64,000 bases of DNA from Prado023 sp963753075 (GTDB lineage Bacteria; Actinomycetota; Actinomycetes; S36-B12; CAIYMF01): the NCBI GenBank assembly GCA_963753075.1, contig CAVWAR010000017.1, forward strand, positions 372,001-436,000, given 5' to 3'. Position 1 is the first letter of the stretch, and each line of letters starts with the position of its first letter. A program made the position numbers and the translations under genes. Positions 18,734 to 27,894 of the stretch are shown here, in pieces. The notes under the pieces are model-generated. The model was not told the DNA's origin, did not search any database, and saw only the letters and a list, made by a program, of their open reading frames with translations.

Positions 18734-20881
18734 CTAGTGCTTGTCGGCTGCCGCGATGACCTTCTTGGCGATCTGCTGGGGCATCGGCTCGTGCCCGCGG
18801 TAGGTCCGGTTGAAGGTGCCGGTCCCGTGCGACATCGAACGCAGCTCGATCGCGTAGCGGGTCAGCTCCAGGTCCGGGACGTCAGCCTTGATCATGGTCC
18901 GGCCGTTGCCGGCCGGCTCCGAGCCGGAGACTCGGCCACGACGACCGGACAGGTCGCCCATGACAGCCCCGACGTACTCGTCGGAGACCAGCACACTGAC
19001 CGCCGACACCGGCTCGAGCATCGACACCTGGGCTGCGGCCGCGGCTTCCTTGAGAGCCAGTGCGCCAGCCATCTGGAAGGCCATGTCCGAGGAGTCGACC
19101 GAGTGCGCCTTCCCGTCGACGAGCGTGACCTGGATGTCGACGACCGGGTACCCAGCCACCACACCGCGCTCCATCTGCGCCCGCACGCCCTTCTCCACGG
19201 AGGGGATGAACTGGCGGGGGACCGATCCACCGACCACCTTGTCGACGAACTCGAAGCCTGACCCCGCTGGCAGGGGGGCCACCTCGATGTCGCAGACGGC
19301 GAACTGGCCGTGCCCGCCGGATTGCTTGACGTGCCGGCCCTTGGCCTTGGCCGGAGCCGCGAACGTCTCGCGCAGCGAGACCCGCAGCTCCTCGGACTCC
19401 ACCGCGACGCCGTAGCGGGTGCGCAGCCGGTCGAGCAGGACGTCGACGTGCGCCTCGCCCATGCACCACAGCACCATCTGGCCGGTCTCGGCGTTCCGGT
19501 CCAGGCGCATCGTGGCGTCCTCGGCCACGAGCCTGCCCAGAGCTGCGCCCAACTTGTCCTCATCGGCCTTGGACTTGGCGACGATCGCGACCGGCAGCAG
19601 GGCGTCGGGCATGAGCCACGGCTCCATCAGCAGCGGGTTGTCCTTGTCCGACAGCGTGTCGCCGGTCTCCGCCCGGGTGAGCTTGGCGACCGCGACGACG
19701 TCCCCGGCTATGCCCGCGTCGATCGTCCGCTGGACCTTGCCCAGGGGACTCGACAGCGCACCGATCCGCTCATCGAGATCGTGGTCCTCGTGCCCGCGGG
19801 ACTCCCCGAAGTGCCCGGAGACGTGGACGAACGAGTCCGGCGTGAGCCGACCGGAGAACACCCGGACCAGTGACAGCCGGCCGACGTACGGATCGGTCGT
19901 GGTCTTCACGACCTCCGCGCACAGGGGTCCGTCCGGGTCGCAGGCCAACGGTCCGCGGGGCTGGCCCTCGGGAGTGGTGACGGGCGGAAGCGGGTGCTCC
20001 AGGGGCGAGGGGAAGCCGCGTCGGACCAGGTCGAGAACCTCCGGGGTGCCCAGCGAATCGGGCTCCATCGCGGTGCCGATCACGGGGTAGAACGAGCCCC
20101 GGGCGACCGCCGTCTCCAGGTCGGTGATCAGGATCTCGGTGTCGATGTGCTCACCGGCGAGGTAGCGGTCCATGAGGGTCTCATCCTCACTCTCAGCGAT
20201 GATCCCCTCGATCAGGGCCGACCGGGTCTCCTCGATGAGCTCGAGGTGCGCCGGCTCCGGGTCACGGTCGACCCGGGCCCCGCTGGAGTAGTCATGGATG
20301 CGCTCGCTGAGCAGGTCGATGAACCCGGCCGGGGTGCCGTCGTCAGCCATCATCGGCAGCATCAGCGGCATGACGCCGTCGCCGAACACCCGCTGGCAGA
20401 CAGCGACGAGCTCGTCGAAGTCCGCGCGGGGATGGTCCAGGCGGGTCACGACCACGGCCCGGGGCATCCCGACAGCTGCGCACTCCTCCCAGAGCAGCTG
20501 GGTGCCGCCGTCGACGCCGTCGACCGCAGAGATCACGAACAGCGCCGCGTCCGCGGCACGCAGCCCGGCGCGCAGGTCCCCGACGAAGTCGGCGTAGCCG
20601 GGTGTGTCCAGGAAGTTCACCTTCACCCCGTCGACCATCACCGGGGCGACGGCGAGGCCGACCGAGCGCTGCTGGCGCACCTCTGCCTCGTCGAAGTCCG
20701 AGACGGTCGTGCCCTCCGTGGTCCGCCCGGCGCGAGCGATGGTGCCGGTGGCGGCCAGCATCGACTCGAGGAGGGTCGTCTTGCCCGCGCCCGAGGGTCC
20801 GACCAGGACCACGTTGCGGATGTCGGCGGGGCTGGCCGGTGCCGAGACCGAACCACCCCCTGGGGTGTTCGCCTGAGCCAT
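18734..20881 (-). CDS. Elongation factor G-like protein (EF-G2/FusA2 type)
   Basis: Translation-factor GTPase paralogue, 715 residues. G1 is GPSGAGKTTL (about 28-37), G3 is DTPGYADF, and the guanine-specificity motif is TRLD instead of NKxD, typical of this EF-G-like subfamily (mycobacterial Rv0120c) rather than of true EF-G. Domains II-V follow, with GGHGQFAVCDIEV and SHGTGTFNRTYRGHEPMP near the end. Its exact role is unsettled; related proteins are not the main elongation factor. ATG 20881 has GAAAGGG eight bases upstream; the longer frame to 21337 only mirrors the divergent gene. The main fusA is not in the window. Confidence 0.88.
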   Translation of the reverse strand: MAQANTPGGGSVSAPASPADIRNVVLVGPSGAGKTTLLESMLAATGTIARAGRTTEGTTVSDFDEAEVRQQRSVGLAVAPVMVDGVKVNFLDTPGYADFVGDLRAGLRAADAALFVISAVDGVDGGTQLLWEECAAVGMPRAVVVTRLDHPRADFDELVAVCQRVFGDGVMPLMLPMMADDGTPAGFIDLLSERIHDYSSGARVDRDPEPAHLELIEETRSALIEGIIAESEDETLMDRYLAGEHIDTEILITDLETAVARGSFYPVIGTAMEPDSLGTPEVLDLVRRGFPSPLEHPLPPVTTPEGQPRGPLACDPDGPLCAEVVKTTTDPYVGRLSLVRVFSGRLTPDSFVHVSGHFGESRGHEDHDLDERIGALSSPLGKVQRTIDAGIAGDVVAVAKLTRAETGDTLSDKDNPLLMEPWLMPDALLPVAIVAKSKADEDKLGAALGRLVAEDATMRLDRNAETGQMVLWCMGEAHVDVLLDRLRTRYGVAVESEELRVSLRETFAAPAKAKGRHVKQSGGHGQFAVCDIEVAPLPAGSGFEFVDKVVGGSVPRQFIPSVEKGVRAQMERGVVAGYPVVDIQVTLVDGKAHSVDSSDMAFQMAGALALKEAAAAAQVSMLEPVSAVSVLVSDEYVGAVMGDLSGRRGRVSGSEPAGNGRTMIKADVPDLELTRYAIELRSMSHGTGTFNRTYRGHEPMPQQIAKKVIAAADKH

Positions 20882-20975
20882 GTGAGGTGCCCTTTCATCG
20901 GGTTGGTGAAGTCTCCCGGGGGCAAGCCTCGCAAGAAGGACCTTTGTCCTGCGCACCCGGGTGGGGGTTTGTCGA

Positions 20976-20981
20976 TACGAT
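20976..20981 (+). promoter_or_regulatory. -10 box TACGAT of the PIM operon (near-leaderless)
   Basis: TACGAT ends nine bases before ATG 20991 and is the only candidate promoter before the four-gene lipid operon. Confidence 0.5.
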
Positions 20982-20990
20982 CCGATCCTT

Positions 20991-21629
20991 ATGTTGAACA
21001 ACGCTGACGCCCGCGGAGCCATTGCCCCAGTCGTGGAACCGATCGCTCGTGGCCTGCTGCGCATAGGCGTCACGCCGGACATGGTGACGTTGATCGGGAC
21101 AACCCTCACAGTACTCACTGCGCTCATCCTGATCCCGCAGGAGAAGTTCATCCCCGCCGTGATCCTGCTCTTCATCTTCACGTCGGCCGACGTCCTCGAC
21201 GGCACGATGGCGCGCCTGCAAGGGACCCAGGGTCCATGGGGCGCGTGGTTCGATGCGACCCTCGACCGCCTGGCCGACGGTGCGATCTTCGGTGGGGTGC
21301 TCATCTGGGCTGCGTGGTCCTCCGACACGTTCACCACGATCCTGGCCTGGATCTGCCTTGCCGGTGGTGCACTGGTCAGCTACGCCAAGGCCAGGGCGGA
21401 GGCAGTCGGCGCAACAGCCGACGGCGGCATCGCCGAGCGAGCCGAGCGGATGATCCTCCTCGGGCTCGGCGCGGTCGTGTACCAGTTCGCGGACTGGGGG
21501 ATGACCGCGGCGCTGGCCATCCTGTCCGTCCTCACGATCATCACGGTCTTCCAGCGCGGGCTGGACGTGCGCCGGCAGCTCAAGCCCATGGATGGCCAGC
21601 CTGTGCCGTTGCCAGATCCCGAGGGGTGA
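20991..21629 (+). CDS. pgsA1: Phosphatidylinositol phosphate synthase (CDP-alcohol phosphatidyltransferase)
   Basis: Joins CDP-diacylglycerol and inositol 1-phosphate to give phosphatidylinositol phosphate, the first step to PI and PIMs. 212 residues with about six membrane helices. The signature DG-x2-AR-x8-G-x3-D-x3-D is complete (DGTMARLQGTQGPWGAWFD then LDRLAD). The function is assigned mainly from the operon: acyltransferase and PimA follow at once, as in Rv2612c-Rv2610c. GTG 20961 is possible but ATG 20991 fits the TACGAT box better. Confidence 0.9.
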   Translation: MLNNADARGAIAPVVEPIARGLLRIGVTPDMVTLIGTTLTVLTALILIPQEKFIPAVILLFIFTSADVLDGTMARLQGTQGPWGAWFDATLDRLADGAIFGGVLIWAAWSSDTFTTILAWICLAGGALVSYAKARAEAVGATADGGIAERAERMILLGLGAVVYQFADWGMTAALAILSVLTIITVFQRGLDVRRQLKPMDGQPVPLPDPEG

Positions 21630-21636
21630 GTCGGGC

Positions 21637-22551
21637 GTGAGGGAGCAGGCGACGTACCTCGCCTATGCCGGCGGGTGGGCTGCGGTTCGGCTGATGCCGG
21701 AGTCGATGGCCTATGCGGCCTTCGACCGGCTCGCCGACCAGCAGTGGCGGTCCCGCGGGTCCTCGGTCCGACGTCTCGAGGCCAACCTCGCCCGGGTCCT
21801 CGGGCCGGTGGCGTCCGACGAGCTTCGGGCGGCCTCCCGTGAGGGGATGCGTTCCTACATGCGCTACTGGTGCGACGCGTTCCGGCTGCCCGGCTGGGAT
21901 GCGGAGCGCATCGACGCGTTCGAGTTGCGCAACGCCCAGCGACTTGCGGAGCCCGTGGCCTCCGGTCGGGGGTCCATCGCCGCCCTGCCACACATGGGGA
22001 ACTGGGACCACGCGGGTGCATGGACCTCCGTGCACATCTCCCCGGTGAACACCGTTGCCGAGAAGCTCGAGCCGGAGAGACTGTTCCGCGCGTTCGTCGA
22101 CTTCCGGGAGTCGCTGGGGATGCACATCCATGGCCTGGGTGATCCCGGGGTGTACGGGCAGCTGCGTGCCACCCTCACCGACGGCGGGCTGGTGGCGCTG
22201 CTCGCCGACCGGGACCTGTCGGCCACAGGGGTCGACGTCGAGTTCTTCGGGGCCACTGCCCGGTTCCCGGCAGGGCCGGCTGCCCTCGCCGTGGACACCG
22301 GTGCGGCCCTGGTGCCCGTCTCCCTGTGGTGGGAGGGGCGCAACGTGGCCGAGGCGCTGCCGGAGATCGCGGCGCCGGTCAGCGGTGATCGCAAGGAGCG
22401 GATTCGGGTGATGACACAGGGTGTCGCCACGGCGTTCGAGGGTGCGATCGCTGAGCACCCGTCGGACTGGCACATGCTGCAGCGGCTCTGGCTCGAGGAT
22501 CTCGACCCCGACCGTCTGGCTGCCAGCGACGCGACCGGAGGGGACAGCTGA
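21637..22551 (+). CDS. Phosphatidylinositol mannoside acyltransferase (PatA type)
   Basis: Adds an acyl chain to the mannose of PIM1 or PIM2 at the inner face of the membrane; LpxL/HtrB superfamily, 304 residues. The catalytic H-x4-D is in PHMGNWDHAGAW (about residues 116-127) and the glycerol-binding-like block is LLADRDLSATGVDVEFFG. A GTG at 21637 is a few bases after the pgsA1 stop with GAGGGG before it; the frame upstream overlaps pgsA1. The stop overlaps the pimA start (TGATG). The order matches Rv2611c. Confidence 0.9.
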   Translation: MREQATYLAYAGGWAAVRLMPESMAYAAFDRLADQQWRSRGSSVRRLEANLARVLGPVASDELRAASREGMRSYMRYWCDAFRLPGWDAERIDAFELRNAQRLAEPVASGRGSIAALPHMGNWDHAGAWTSVHISPVNTVAEKLEPERLFRAFVDFRESLGMHIHGLGDPGVYGQLRATLTDGGLVALLADRDLSATGVDVEFFGATARFPAGPAALAVDTGAALVPVSLWWEGRNVAEALPEIAAPVSGDRKERIRVMTQGVATAFEGAIAEHPSDWHMLQRLWLEDLDPDRLAASDATGGDS

Positions 22552-23759
22552 TGCGGGTCGGGCTGGTCTGCCCCTATGCCTGGGACACCCCGGGTGGGGT
22601 CGCGGCGCACATCGACGACCTGCGCACGGCGTTGATCCAGCTGGGCCACGAGGCTGTCGTCCTGGCACCGGCCGACGAGGACGACGCACTGCCCGACTAC
22701 GTGACCAGTGGCGGCAAGCCGGTGTCGATCAGCTCCAACGGGTCGATCGCGAAGATCAACTTCGGCCCGGGTCCGGCGGCGCGGGCACGCCGGTGGATCA
22801 AGGACAACGACCTGGACATCATGCACGTCCACGAGCCGTCCGGGCCGACGCTCGGCCTGCTGTCGGTCTGGGTGGCCGAGGGGCCGATCGTGGCCACCTG
22901 GCACGCCAGCATCAGGTCCTCACGCCGGGAGCTGAACGCCACGGCTCCACTCGTGCGCAGCGCCACGGAGAAGATCCGGGCGCGGATCGCGGTCTCGGAG
23001 TACGCACGTCGCTCGATGGTCGAGTACACCGGTGGTGACGCCGTGCTGATCCCCAACGGCGTGGACTGCAGCCTCTACGTCGGCGACGAGCCGCTGCCCG
23101 GACGCTCCAGGGGCCAGGACACGCTGATGTTCCTGGGCCGCATCGACGAACCGCGCAAGGGGCTGCCGACCCTGCTCGACGCGCTTCCGCGGGTAGCCGC
23201 GGCGCTTCCGGAGGTGCAGCTCCTCGTCGCCGGCCCTGGCAACATCGCCGAGGTGCGCGCCGCTCTGCCCCCTGGCATCGGCGAGCGGGTCGAGTTCCTC
23301 GGTCTGGTCAGCCAGGAGGACAAGGCCAGGGCGCTGCACTCGTCGGACATCTACGTGGCCCCGAACACCGGCGGGGAGTCCTTCGGGATCATCCTGCTGG
23401 AGGCCATGGCGGCCGGAACACCAGTCGTGGCCAGCGACATCGAGGCCTTCCAGCGGGTGCTCGACGACGGACGAGCGGGCGTCACGTTCCGCAACGGGGA
23501 CTCCGAGGATCTCGCCGACCGGCTCATCGAGCTCCTCGGTGACCCGGAGCGGCGCGCCGAGCTGCGCCGGACGGGGTACCTGCGCTCCGCCGAGTTCGAC
23601 TGGTCGAGCGTGGCTCGCCGCGTGGTGGAGGTCTACCGCAGCGTCTCAGTAGGCGGCGAGAAGGTGACCGCTGACCTGTCCCGCCAGTTCTGGGGCAAGC
23701 TGCCCCTGCGCAGGTCCACCTGGAGCGGCGGCGAGCAGCAGGAGGGGGTGAGCTCATGA
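22551..23759 (+). CDS. pimA: Phosphatidylinositol alpha-mannosyltransferase PimA
   Basis: Transfers mannose from GDP-mannose to PI, starting PIM synthesis; GT4, GT-B fold, 402 residues. It opens with MRVGLVCPYAWDTPGGVAAH, the usual PimA start with the PGGVxxH loop. The C-terminal Rossmann half has FLGRIDEPRKGLPTLLDAL and the nucleotide-sugar block SDIYVAPNTGGESFGIILLEAMAAGTPVV with its EX7E glutamates. The donor could come from the GDP-mannose pyrophosphorylase-like fusion at 6835. It overlaps both neighbours, so translation is coupled. Confidence 0.93.
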   Translation: MRVGLVCPYAWDTPGGVAAHIDDLRTALIQLGHEAVVLAPADEDDALPDYVTSGGKPVSISSNGSIAKINFGPGPAARARRWIKDNDLDIMHVHEPSGPTLGLLSVWVAEGPIVATWHASIRSSRRELNATAPLVRSATEKIRARIAVSEYARRSMVEYTGGDAVLIPNGVDCSLYVGDEPLPGRSRGQDTLMFLGRIDEPRKGLPTLLDALPRVAAALPEVQLLVAGPGNIAEVRAALPPGIGERVEFLGLVSQEDKARALHSSDIYVAPNTGGESFGIILLEAMAAGTPVVASDIEAFQRVLDDGRAGVTFRNGDSEDLADRLIELLGDPERRAELRRTGYLRSAEFDWSSVARRVVEVYRSVSVGGEKVTADLSRQFWGKLPLRRSTWSGGEQQEGVSS

Positions 23760-24313
23760 CCGTCGACCTCGCCTGGGTTCTCCTGGGGCTGTTCATCATC
23801 ACCGTCGTCATCTGGCGGCTCAGCGCGCTCGCCTCGCGGATCGATCGCCTGCACCACCGGATCGATCTGGCCCGGGCGTCGTTGGACGTCCAGCTGCTGC
23901 GTCGGGCCGGCGCCGCTGAGGCGCTGGCGATCTGCGGGCTGCTCGACCCAGCCAGCGCCATCGTGCTGGCCCAGGCCGCGAGCAACTCACGCAATGCCGA
24001 TCCCCTGGACCTCGTGGAGCACAGCCTCGTCGAATCAGAGATGTCGCGGGACCTGCGCGAGGTGTTCTCCGACGAGGTTGCCGTGATGGAGCTGTACGCG
24101 AACCCCGAGGGCCAAGAGCTGCTCGACGACCTGGTGGCTGCCTGCAACCAGGTCACCCTGTCGCGCCGCTTCCTCAATGACGCGGTCCAGGCAACGCGCC
24201 TGCTGCGCCAGGGCCGGCTGGTGCGGCTGTTCCGCCTCGCGGGCAATGCCGCGGAGCCGCAGATGGTGGAGTTCGACGACGCCCCACCGCGCACATTCGC
24301 GCTGCTCGCCTGA
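23756..24313 (+). CDS. LemA-like membrane-anchored protein of the PIM operon
   Basis: 185 residues, function unknown. One N-terminal helix (LAWVLLGLFIITVVIWRLSAL, residues about 5-25) is followed by helices with LHHRIDLARASLDVQLLRRAGAA and VTLSRRFLNDAVQATRLLR. The last block resembles the LemA signature (VAxARxxYNDAV). No catalytic motif is visible. ATG 23756 overlaps pimA by four bases. In mycobacteria this slot is a Nudix gene (Rv2609c), which this is not. A structural role in the membrane lipid machinery is only an inference from the operon. Confidence 0.65.
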   Translation: MTVDLAWVLLGLFIITVVIWRLSALASRIDRLHHRIDLARASLDVQLLRRAGAAEALAICGLLDPASAIVLAQAASNSRNADPLDLVEHSLVESEMSRDLREVFSDEVAVMELYANPEGQELLDDLVAACNQVTLSRRFLNDAVQATRLLRQGRLVRLFRLAGNAAEPQMVEFDDAPPRTFALLA

Positions 24314-24398
24314 GGCTCGGGCACCCCCATGGCCCGCTCGAGACTCTGCCACTTTCGGAACCAGTGGGTCGCTGACCACCGCGCGCGCGTCGAGCAAC

Positions 24399-24404
24399 TA
24401 CTGT
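24399..24404 (+). promoter_or_regulatory. -10 box TACTGT of the DUF3048 lipoprotein gene (leaderless)
   Basis: TACTGT ends eight bases before ATG 24413. Confidence 0.55.
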
Positions 24405-24412
24405 AGTGCCCC

Positions 24413-25453
24413 ATGGGGAGGATTGCCGCCGTGGTGTGCTGCGCACTGGTCCTGGCAGCGTGCGGCGAGGAAGGGCAGGCCACCGGCCCGGCGGCAGCGC
24501 CCGCCGCCAGCGCGGGACCGACGGCCTCGGCGGCAGCGCCGGCGACGGTCCCCATCCCTGAGCCGGCTGAGCCCACGACCTCGCCATTGAGCGGTCGCAA
24601 GGGCGGCATCGAGACACCTGTGATGGTCGTCAAGCTCGACAACACGAGGTACGCCCAACCGCACCGCAACCTCAGGGCGGCCGACATCGTCTATGTGGAG
24701 CCGGTCGAATGGGGCCTGACCCGACTCGCTGCCGTCTACTCCACGAGGATCCCCGAGGAGGTCGGACCCGTGCGCAGCGCCCGGGTCAGCGACATCAAGC
24801 TGTTCGCCCCCTACGGTCCCGTCGCCTTCGTCTACTCCGGCGCCCAGACCCGATTGCAGCCGAAGCTCTACGCCGCTGACTGGACAGCTGTCTCCGAGGA
24901 CAACGACAGCGCGGGCTTCCATCGCGACTACAGCCGGCGCGGACCGTACAACCTGATGGCCGAGCCGGAGACGATCCTGGACGCGGTCGGGCCGGTAGCG
25001 GTCTCCCAGGACATGGGCCTCGTGTTCGACGACGGCCCGGTCGCCGGGGGGCGGCGGGCCAAGTTGGCCACCGCCCGTTGGCCGGAATCCCAGATGGAGT
25101 TCCGCTGGAACAGGAAGGCCGGCGCCTACGACGTCTGGATGAACGGCTACCAGGCGCGGGACACGGCCAAGCCCGGGGTGCAGCGGGCGAGCACGGTCGT
25201 CGTCCAGTACGTCAAGGAGGTCGCTTCGCGGTACGGGGACAAGTTCGGGGGCATCACTCCACGCTCGGTCACGGTCGGATCCGGCAAGGGACTGGTCCTG
25301 CGGGACGGCCGGGCGCATCGGATCACCTGGGAGCGGGCGAACGCCGAGGATCCCACCGCGTACCTGGATGCCGAGGGCGAGCCCATGGCCTTCGACCCGG
25401 GCCAGGTGTGGATCCTGCTCAAGGATCGAACGAGCAAGGTGAAGGTCGAGTGA
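24413..25453 (+). CDS. DUF3048 domain lipoprotein (YerB type)
   Basis: 346 residues. A signal peptide ends in the lipobox LVLAAC (Cys about residue 18), so the mature protein should be lipid-anchored outside. An Ala/Pro/Thr linker to about residue 60 follows. The DUF3048 region shows PVMVVKLDNTRYAQPHRNLRAADIVYVEPVEWGLTR-like spacing and GPVRSARVSDIKL, and the C-terminal part has GGITPRSVTVGSGKGLVLRDGRAHRITW-like spacing. The biochemical function is unknown. The gene is leaderless and independent of its neighbours. Confidence 0.85.
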   Translation: MGRIAAVVCCALVLAACGEEGQATGPAAAPAASAGPTASAAAPATVPIPEPAEPTTSPLSGRKGGIETPVMVVKLDNTRYAQPHRNLRAADIVYVEPVEWGLTRLAAVYSTRIPEEVGPVRSARVSDIKLFAPYGPVAFVYSGAQTRLQPKLYAADWTAVSEDNDSAGFHRDYSRRGPYNLMAEPETILDAVGPVAVSQDMGLVFDDGPVAGGRRAKLATARWPESQMEFRWNRKAGAYDVWMNGYQARDTAKPGVQRASTVVVQYVKEVASRYGDKFGGITPRSVTVGSGKGLVLRDGRAHRITWERANAEDPTAYLDAEGEPMAFDPGQVWILLKDRTSKVKVE

Positions 25454-25504
25454 GTGTGCTTCCCAGCTGAGCTGCGGAGTTTCGCGCCCTCGGGTGTGGG
25501 GACG

Positions 25505-25510
25505 TAACCT
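25505..25510 (+). promoter_or_regulatory. -10 box TAACCT of pdxS-pdxT
   Basis: TAACCT would start a message about 27 bases before GTG 25545, which has AGGAGA at 25535-25540. Confidence 0.45.
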
Positions 25511-25544
25511 AGGTCCCATCGTCCAGACCGGCGCAGGAGAACTC

Positions 25545-26453
25545 GTGAGCAGCACCCCGCACACCCCAGCCACCGCAGTCGGCACCGAGCGTGTGAAGCG
25601 CGGCATGGCCGAGATGCTCAAGGGGGGCGTGATCATGGACGTCGTCACCCCCGAGCAGGCCCGAATCGCCGAGGATGCCGGCGCCGTGGCGGTCATGGCC
25701 CTCGAGCGGGTCCCCGCCGACATCCGGGCCCAGGGTGGCGTGTCACGGATGAGCGACCCGGACATGATCGACGGGATCATCGACGCGGTGTCGATCCCGG
25801 TCATGGCCAAGGCCAGGATCGGCCATTTCGTCGAGGCCCAGGTGCTGGAGTCCCTCGGCGTGGACTACATCGACGAGTCCGAGGTCCTGACCCCGGCCGA
25901 CTACAGCCACCACATCGACAAGTGGAGGTTCACGGTTCCGTTCGTGTGCGGAGCGACGAACCTGGGAGAGGCCCTGCGCCGGATCACCGAGGGTGCGGCC
26001 ATGATCCGCTCCAAGGGTGAGGCGGGCACCGGCGACGTCTCCAACGCCACCACCCACATGCGGGCCATCCGCGGCGAGATCCGTCGGCTGTCGTCGATGA
26101 GCCCTGATGAGCTCTATGTCGCAGCCAAGGAGTACCAGGCTCCCTACGAGCTGGTCCGTGAGATCGCCGAGCGGGCATCGCTGCCGGTGGTGATGTTCAC
26201 GGCTGGGGGGATCGCCACGCCTGCCGACGCGGCGATGATGATGCAGTTGGGTGCGGACGGCGTGTTCGTGGGCTCGGGCATCTTCAAGTCCGGCAACCCG
26301 GCGGAGCGGGCCAATGCCATTGTGCAGGCGACCCTGCACTTCAACGATCCCGCGATCATCGCCAAGGTCTCGCGTGGGCTGGGTGAGGCAATGGTGGGCA
26401 TCAACGTCGAGGAGATCCCCGAGCCGCACCGTCTTGCCGAGCGCGGGTGGTGA
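25545..26453 (+). CDS. pdxS: Pyridoxal 5'-phosphate synthase subunit PdxS
   Basis: Synthase subunit of the DXP-independent PLP pathway, making PLP from ribose 5-phosphate, glyceraldehyde 3-phosphate and ammonia from PdxT. 302 residues. Key blocks are RVPADIRAQGGVSRMSDP, the Schiff-base lysine in VMAKARIGH (about Lys89), VDYIDESEVLTPAD, and the phosphate loop GEAGTGDVSNATTHMR. The start GTG 25545 is chosen from AGGAGA just upstream. It overlaps pdxT by four bases. PLP made here also serves GcvP in this window. Confidence 0.96.
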   Translation: MSSTPHTPATAVGTERVKRGMAEMLKGGVIMDVVTPEQARIAEDAGAVAVMALERVPADIRAQGGVSRMSDPDMIDGIIDAVSIPVMAKARIGHFVEAQVLESLGVDYIDESEVLTPADYSHHIDKWRFTVPFVCGATNLGEALRRITEGAAMIRSKGEAGTGDVSNATTHMRAIRGEIRRLSSMSPDELYVAAKEYQAPYELVREIAERASLPVVMFTAGGIATPADAAMMMQLGADGVFVGSGIFKSGNPAERANAIVQATLHFNDPAIIAKVSRGLGEAMVGINVEEIPEPHRLAERGW

Positions 26454-27052
26454 GCGGCCCCCACATCGGGGTGCTTGCGCTTCAGGGCGATGTCCGTGAG
26501 CACGTGGCGGCCCTGGAATCCGTCGGGGCGCGGGCTGTCCCGGTCAGGGACGCTGCAGGTCTTGCCCGCGTGGATGGTCTGGTGATCCCGGGTGGTGAGT
26601 CCACGACGATCTCGATGCTGGCCATCCGCTGGGGACTCATGGATCCCCTGCGGGCGGCGGTCCGGGATCAGATGCCCATGTACGGCTCGTGCGCCGGGAT
26701 GATCCTCCTGGCCGACACGGTCCTGGACGGGCGTGCCGACCAGCAGCCGATCGGGGGGATCGACATGGTGGTGCGCCGCAATGCGTTCGGCCGCCAGGTG
26801 GACTCGTTCGAGGCCGACGTCACCTTCCCGGCTGTGGGCCCGGATCCGCTCCGCGCGGTGTTCATCCGGGCACCGTGGGTGGAGTCGATCGGACCGTCGG
26901 TGGAGGTTCTCGCCTCCGTGCCGGCTGCTGTGGGCGATAGGATCGTTGCCGTTCGAGCGGGGTCGCTGCTGGCCACCTCGTTCCACCCAGAACTGACCGG
27001 AGACCATCGGGTGCACGCGCTGTTCGTGGACATCGTCGCGGGCGAGATCTGA
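26450..27052 (+). CDS. pdxT: Pyridoxal 5'-phosphate synthase glutaminase subunit PdxT
   Basis: Class I glutaminase supplying ammonia to PdxS; 200 residues. The opening is IGVLALQGDVREHVAAL, with VIPGGESTT, the nucleophile Cys in YGSCAGMILLAD and the His/Glu pair in TSFHPELTGD. GTG 26450 overlaps the pdxS stop (GTGA); GTG 26447 one codon upstream is also possible. The two subunits form a 12+12 complex in this family. Confidence 0.95.
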   Translation: MSGPHIGVLALQGDVREHVAALESVGARAVPVRDAAGLARVDGLVIPGGESTTISMLAIRWGLMDPLRAAVRDQMPMYGSCAGMILLADTVLDGRADQQPIGGIDMVVRRNAFGRQVDSFEADVTFPAVGPDPLRAVFIRAPWVESIGPSVEVLASVPAAVGDRIVAVRAGSLLATSFHPELTGDHRVHALFVDIVAGEI

Positions 27053-27070
27053 GCCAATCGAAGGAGCATC

Positions 27071-27823
27071 ATGTCCGGCCACTCCAAGTGGGCGACCACC
27101 AAGCACAAGAAGGCCGCGATCGACGCCAAGCGCGGCAAGCTGTTCGCCAAGCTGATCAAGAACATCGAGGTGGCCGCGCGCACGGGCGGGGGCGACGTCG
27201 ACGGGAACCCGACGCTGTACGACGCCATCCAGAAGGCACGCAAGAACTCCGTCCCGGCGGACAACATCGACCGCGCGGTCAAGCGTGGTTCGGGTGCCGA
27301 CGCCGATGGTGCTGACTGGCAGACGATCATGTACGAGGGCTACGGGCCCAGCGGCGTGGCCGTGCTCGTCGAGTGCCTCACGGACAACCGCAACCGGGCT
27401 GCCACCGAGGTCAGGGTGGCCATGACCCGCAACGGCGGCAGCATGGCCGACCCGAACAGCGTGTCCTACCTGTTCTCCCGCAAGGGGGTCATCATCGTGC
27501 CGAAGTCCGAGGCGCTCACCGAGGACGACGTGCTGATGGCGGTCCTGGACGCCGGCGCCGACGAGGTCAACGACCTGGGGGAGGCCTTCGAGGTCATCAC
27601 CGAGGCGTCCGACATGGTCCCGGCCCGGCAGGCGCTGCAGGCCGAGGGGTTGGACTACGAGTCGGCCGAGGCGGAGTTCGTGGCCTCGGTCGAGGTTCCG
27701 CTGGACGCCGCCGGCGCGGTGAAGATCATGCGCCTGGTGGACGCGCTCGAGGACAGCGACGACGTGCAGAACGTCTACACCAACGCGGACATCTCGGCCG
27801 AGGTGCTCTCTGAGTTGGAGTGA
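27071..27823 (+). CDS. yebC: YebC/PmpR family protein (TACO1 type)
   Basis: 250 residues. It opens with MSGHSKWATTKHKKAAIDAKRGKLF and has the block GYGPSGVAVLVECLTDNRNRAATEVR. The family was annotated as transcription regulators; several members are now known to help ribosomes through proline-rich stretches. The strong ribosome site GAAGGAGC precedes ATG 27071. It follows pdxT by 18 bases and would normally be next to ruvC; an acyltransferase gene lies between here. Confidence 0.94.
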   Translation: MSGHSKWATTKHKKAAIDAKRGKLFAKLIKNIEVAARTGGGDVDGNPTLYDAIQKARKNSVPADNIDRAVKRGSGADADGADWQTIMYEGYGPSGVAVLVECLTDNRNRAATEVRVAMTRNGGSMADPNSVSYLFSRKGVIIVPKSEALTEDDVLMAVLDAGADEVNDLGEAFEVITEASDMVPARQALQAEGLDYESAEAEFVASVEVPLDAAGAVKIMRLVDALEDSDDVQNVYTNADISAEVLSELE

Positions 27824-27857
27824 GCCGCTCGGGCCGGCATCCGCTCACCGGCACGGG

Positions 27858-27863
27858 TACGGT
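27858..27863 (+). promoter_or_regulatory. Possible -10 box TACGGT of the acyltransferase gene
   Basis: TACGGT lies 32 bases before GTG 27895, leaving room for the AGGAGCG ribosome site. Read-through from yebC is also possible. Confidence 0.35.
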
Positions 27864-27894
27864 TCCCATATCCCCAGCCCACAGGAGCGATGAC

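Noticed and set aside
20882..21337. N-terminal extension of the EF-G-like protein
   Set aside because: The added residues are antisense to PI synthase and the GTPase family starts at MAQANTPGG with a good ribosome site.
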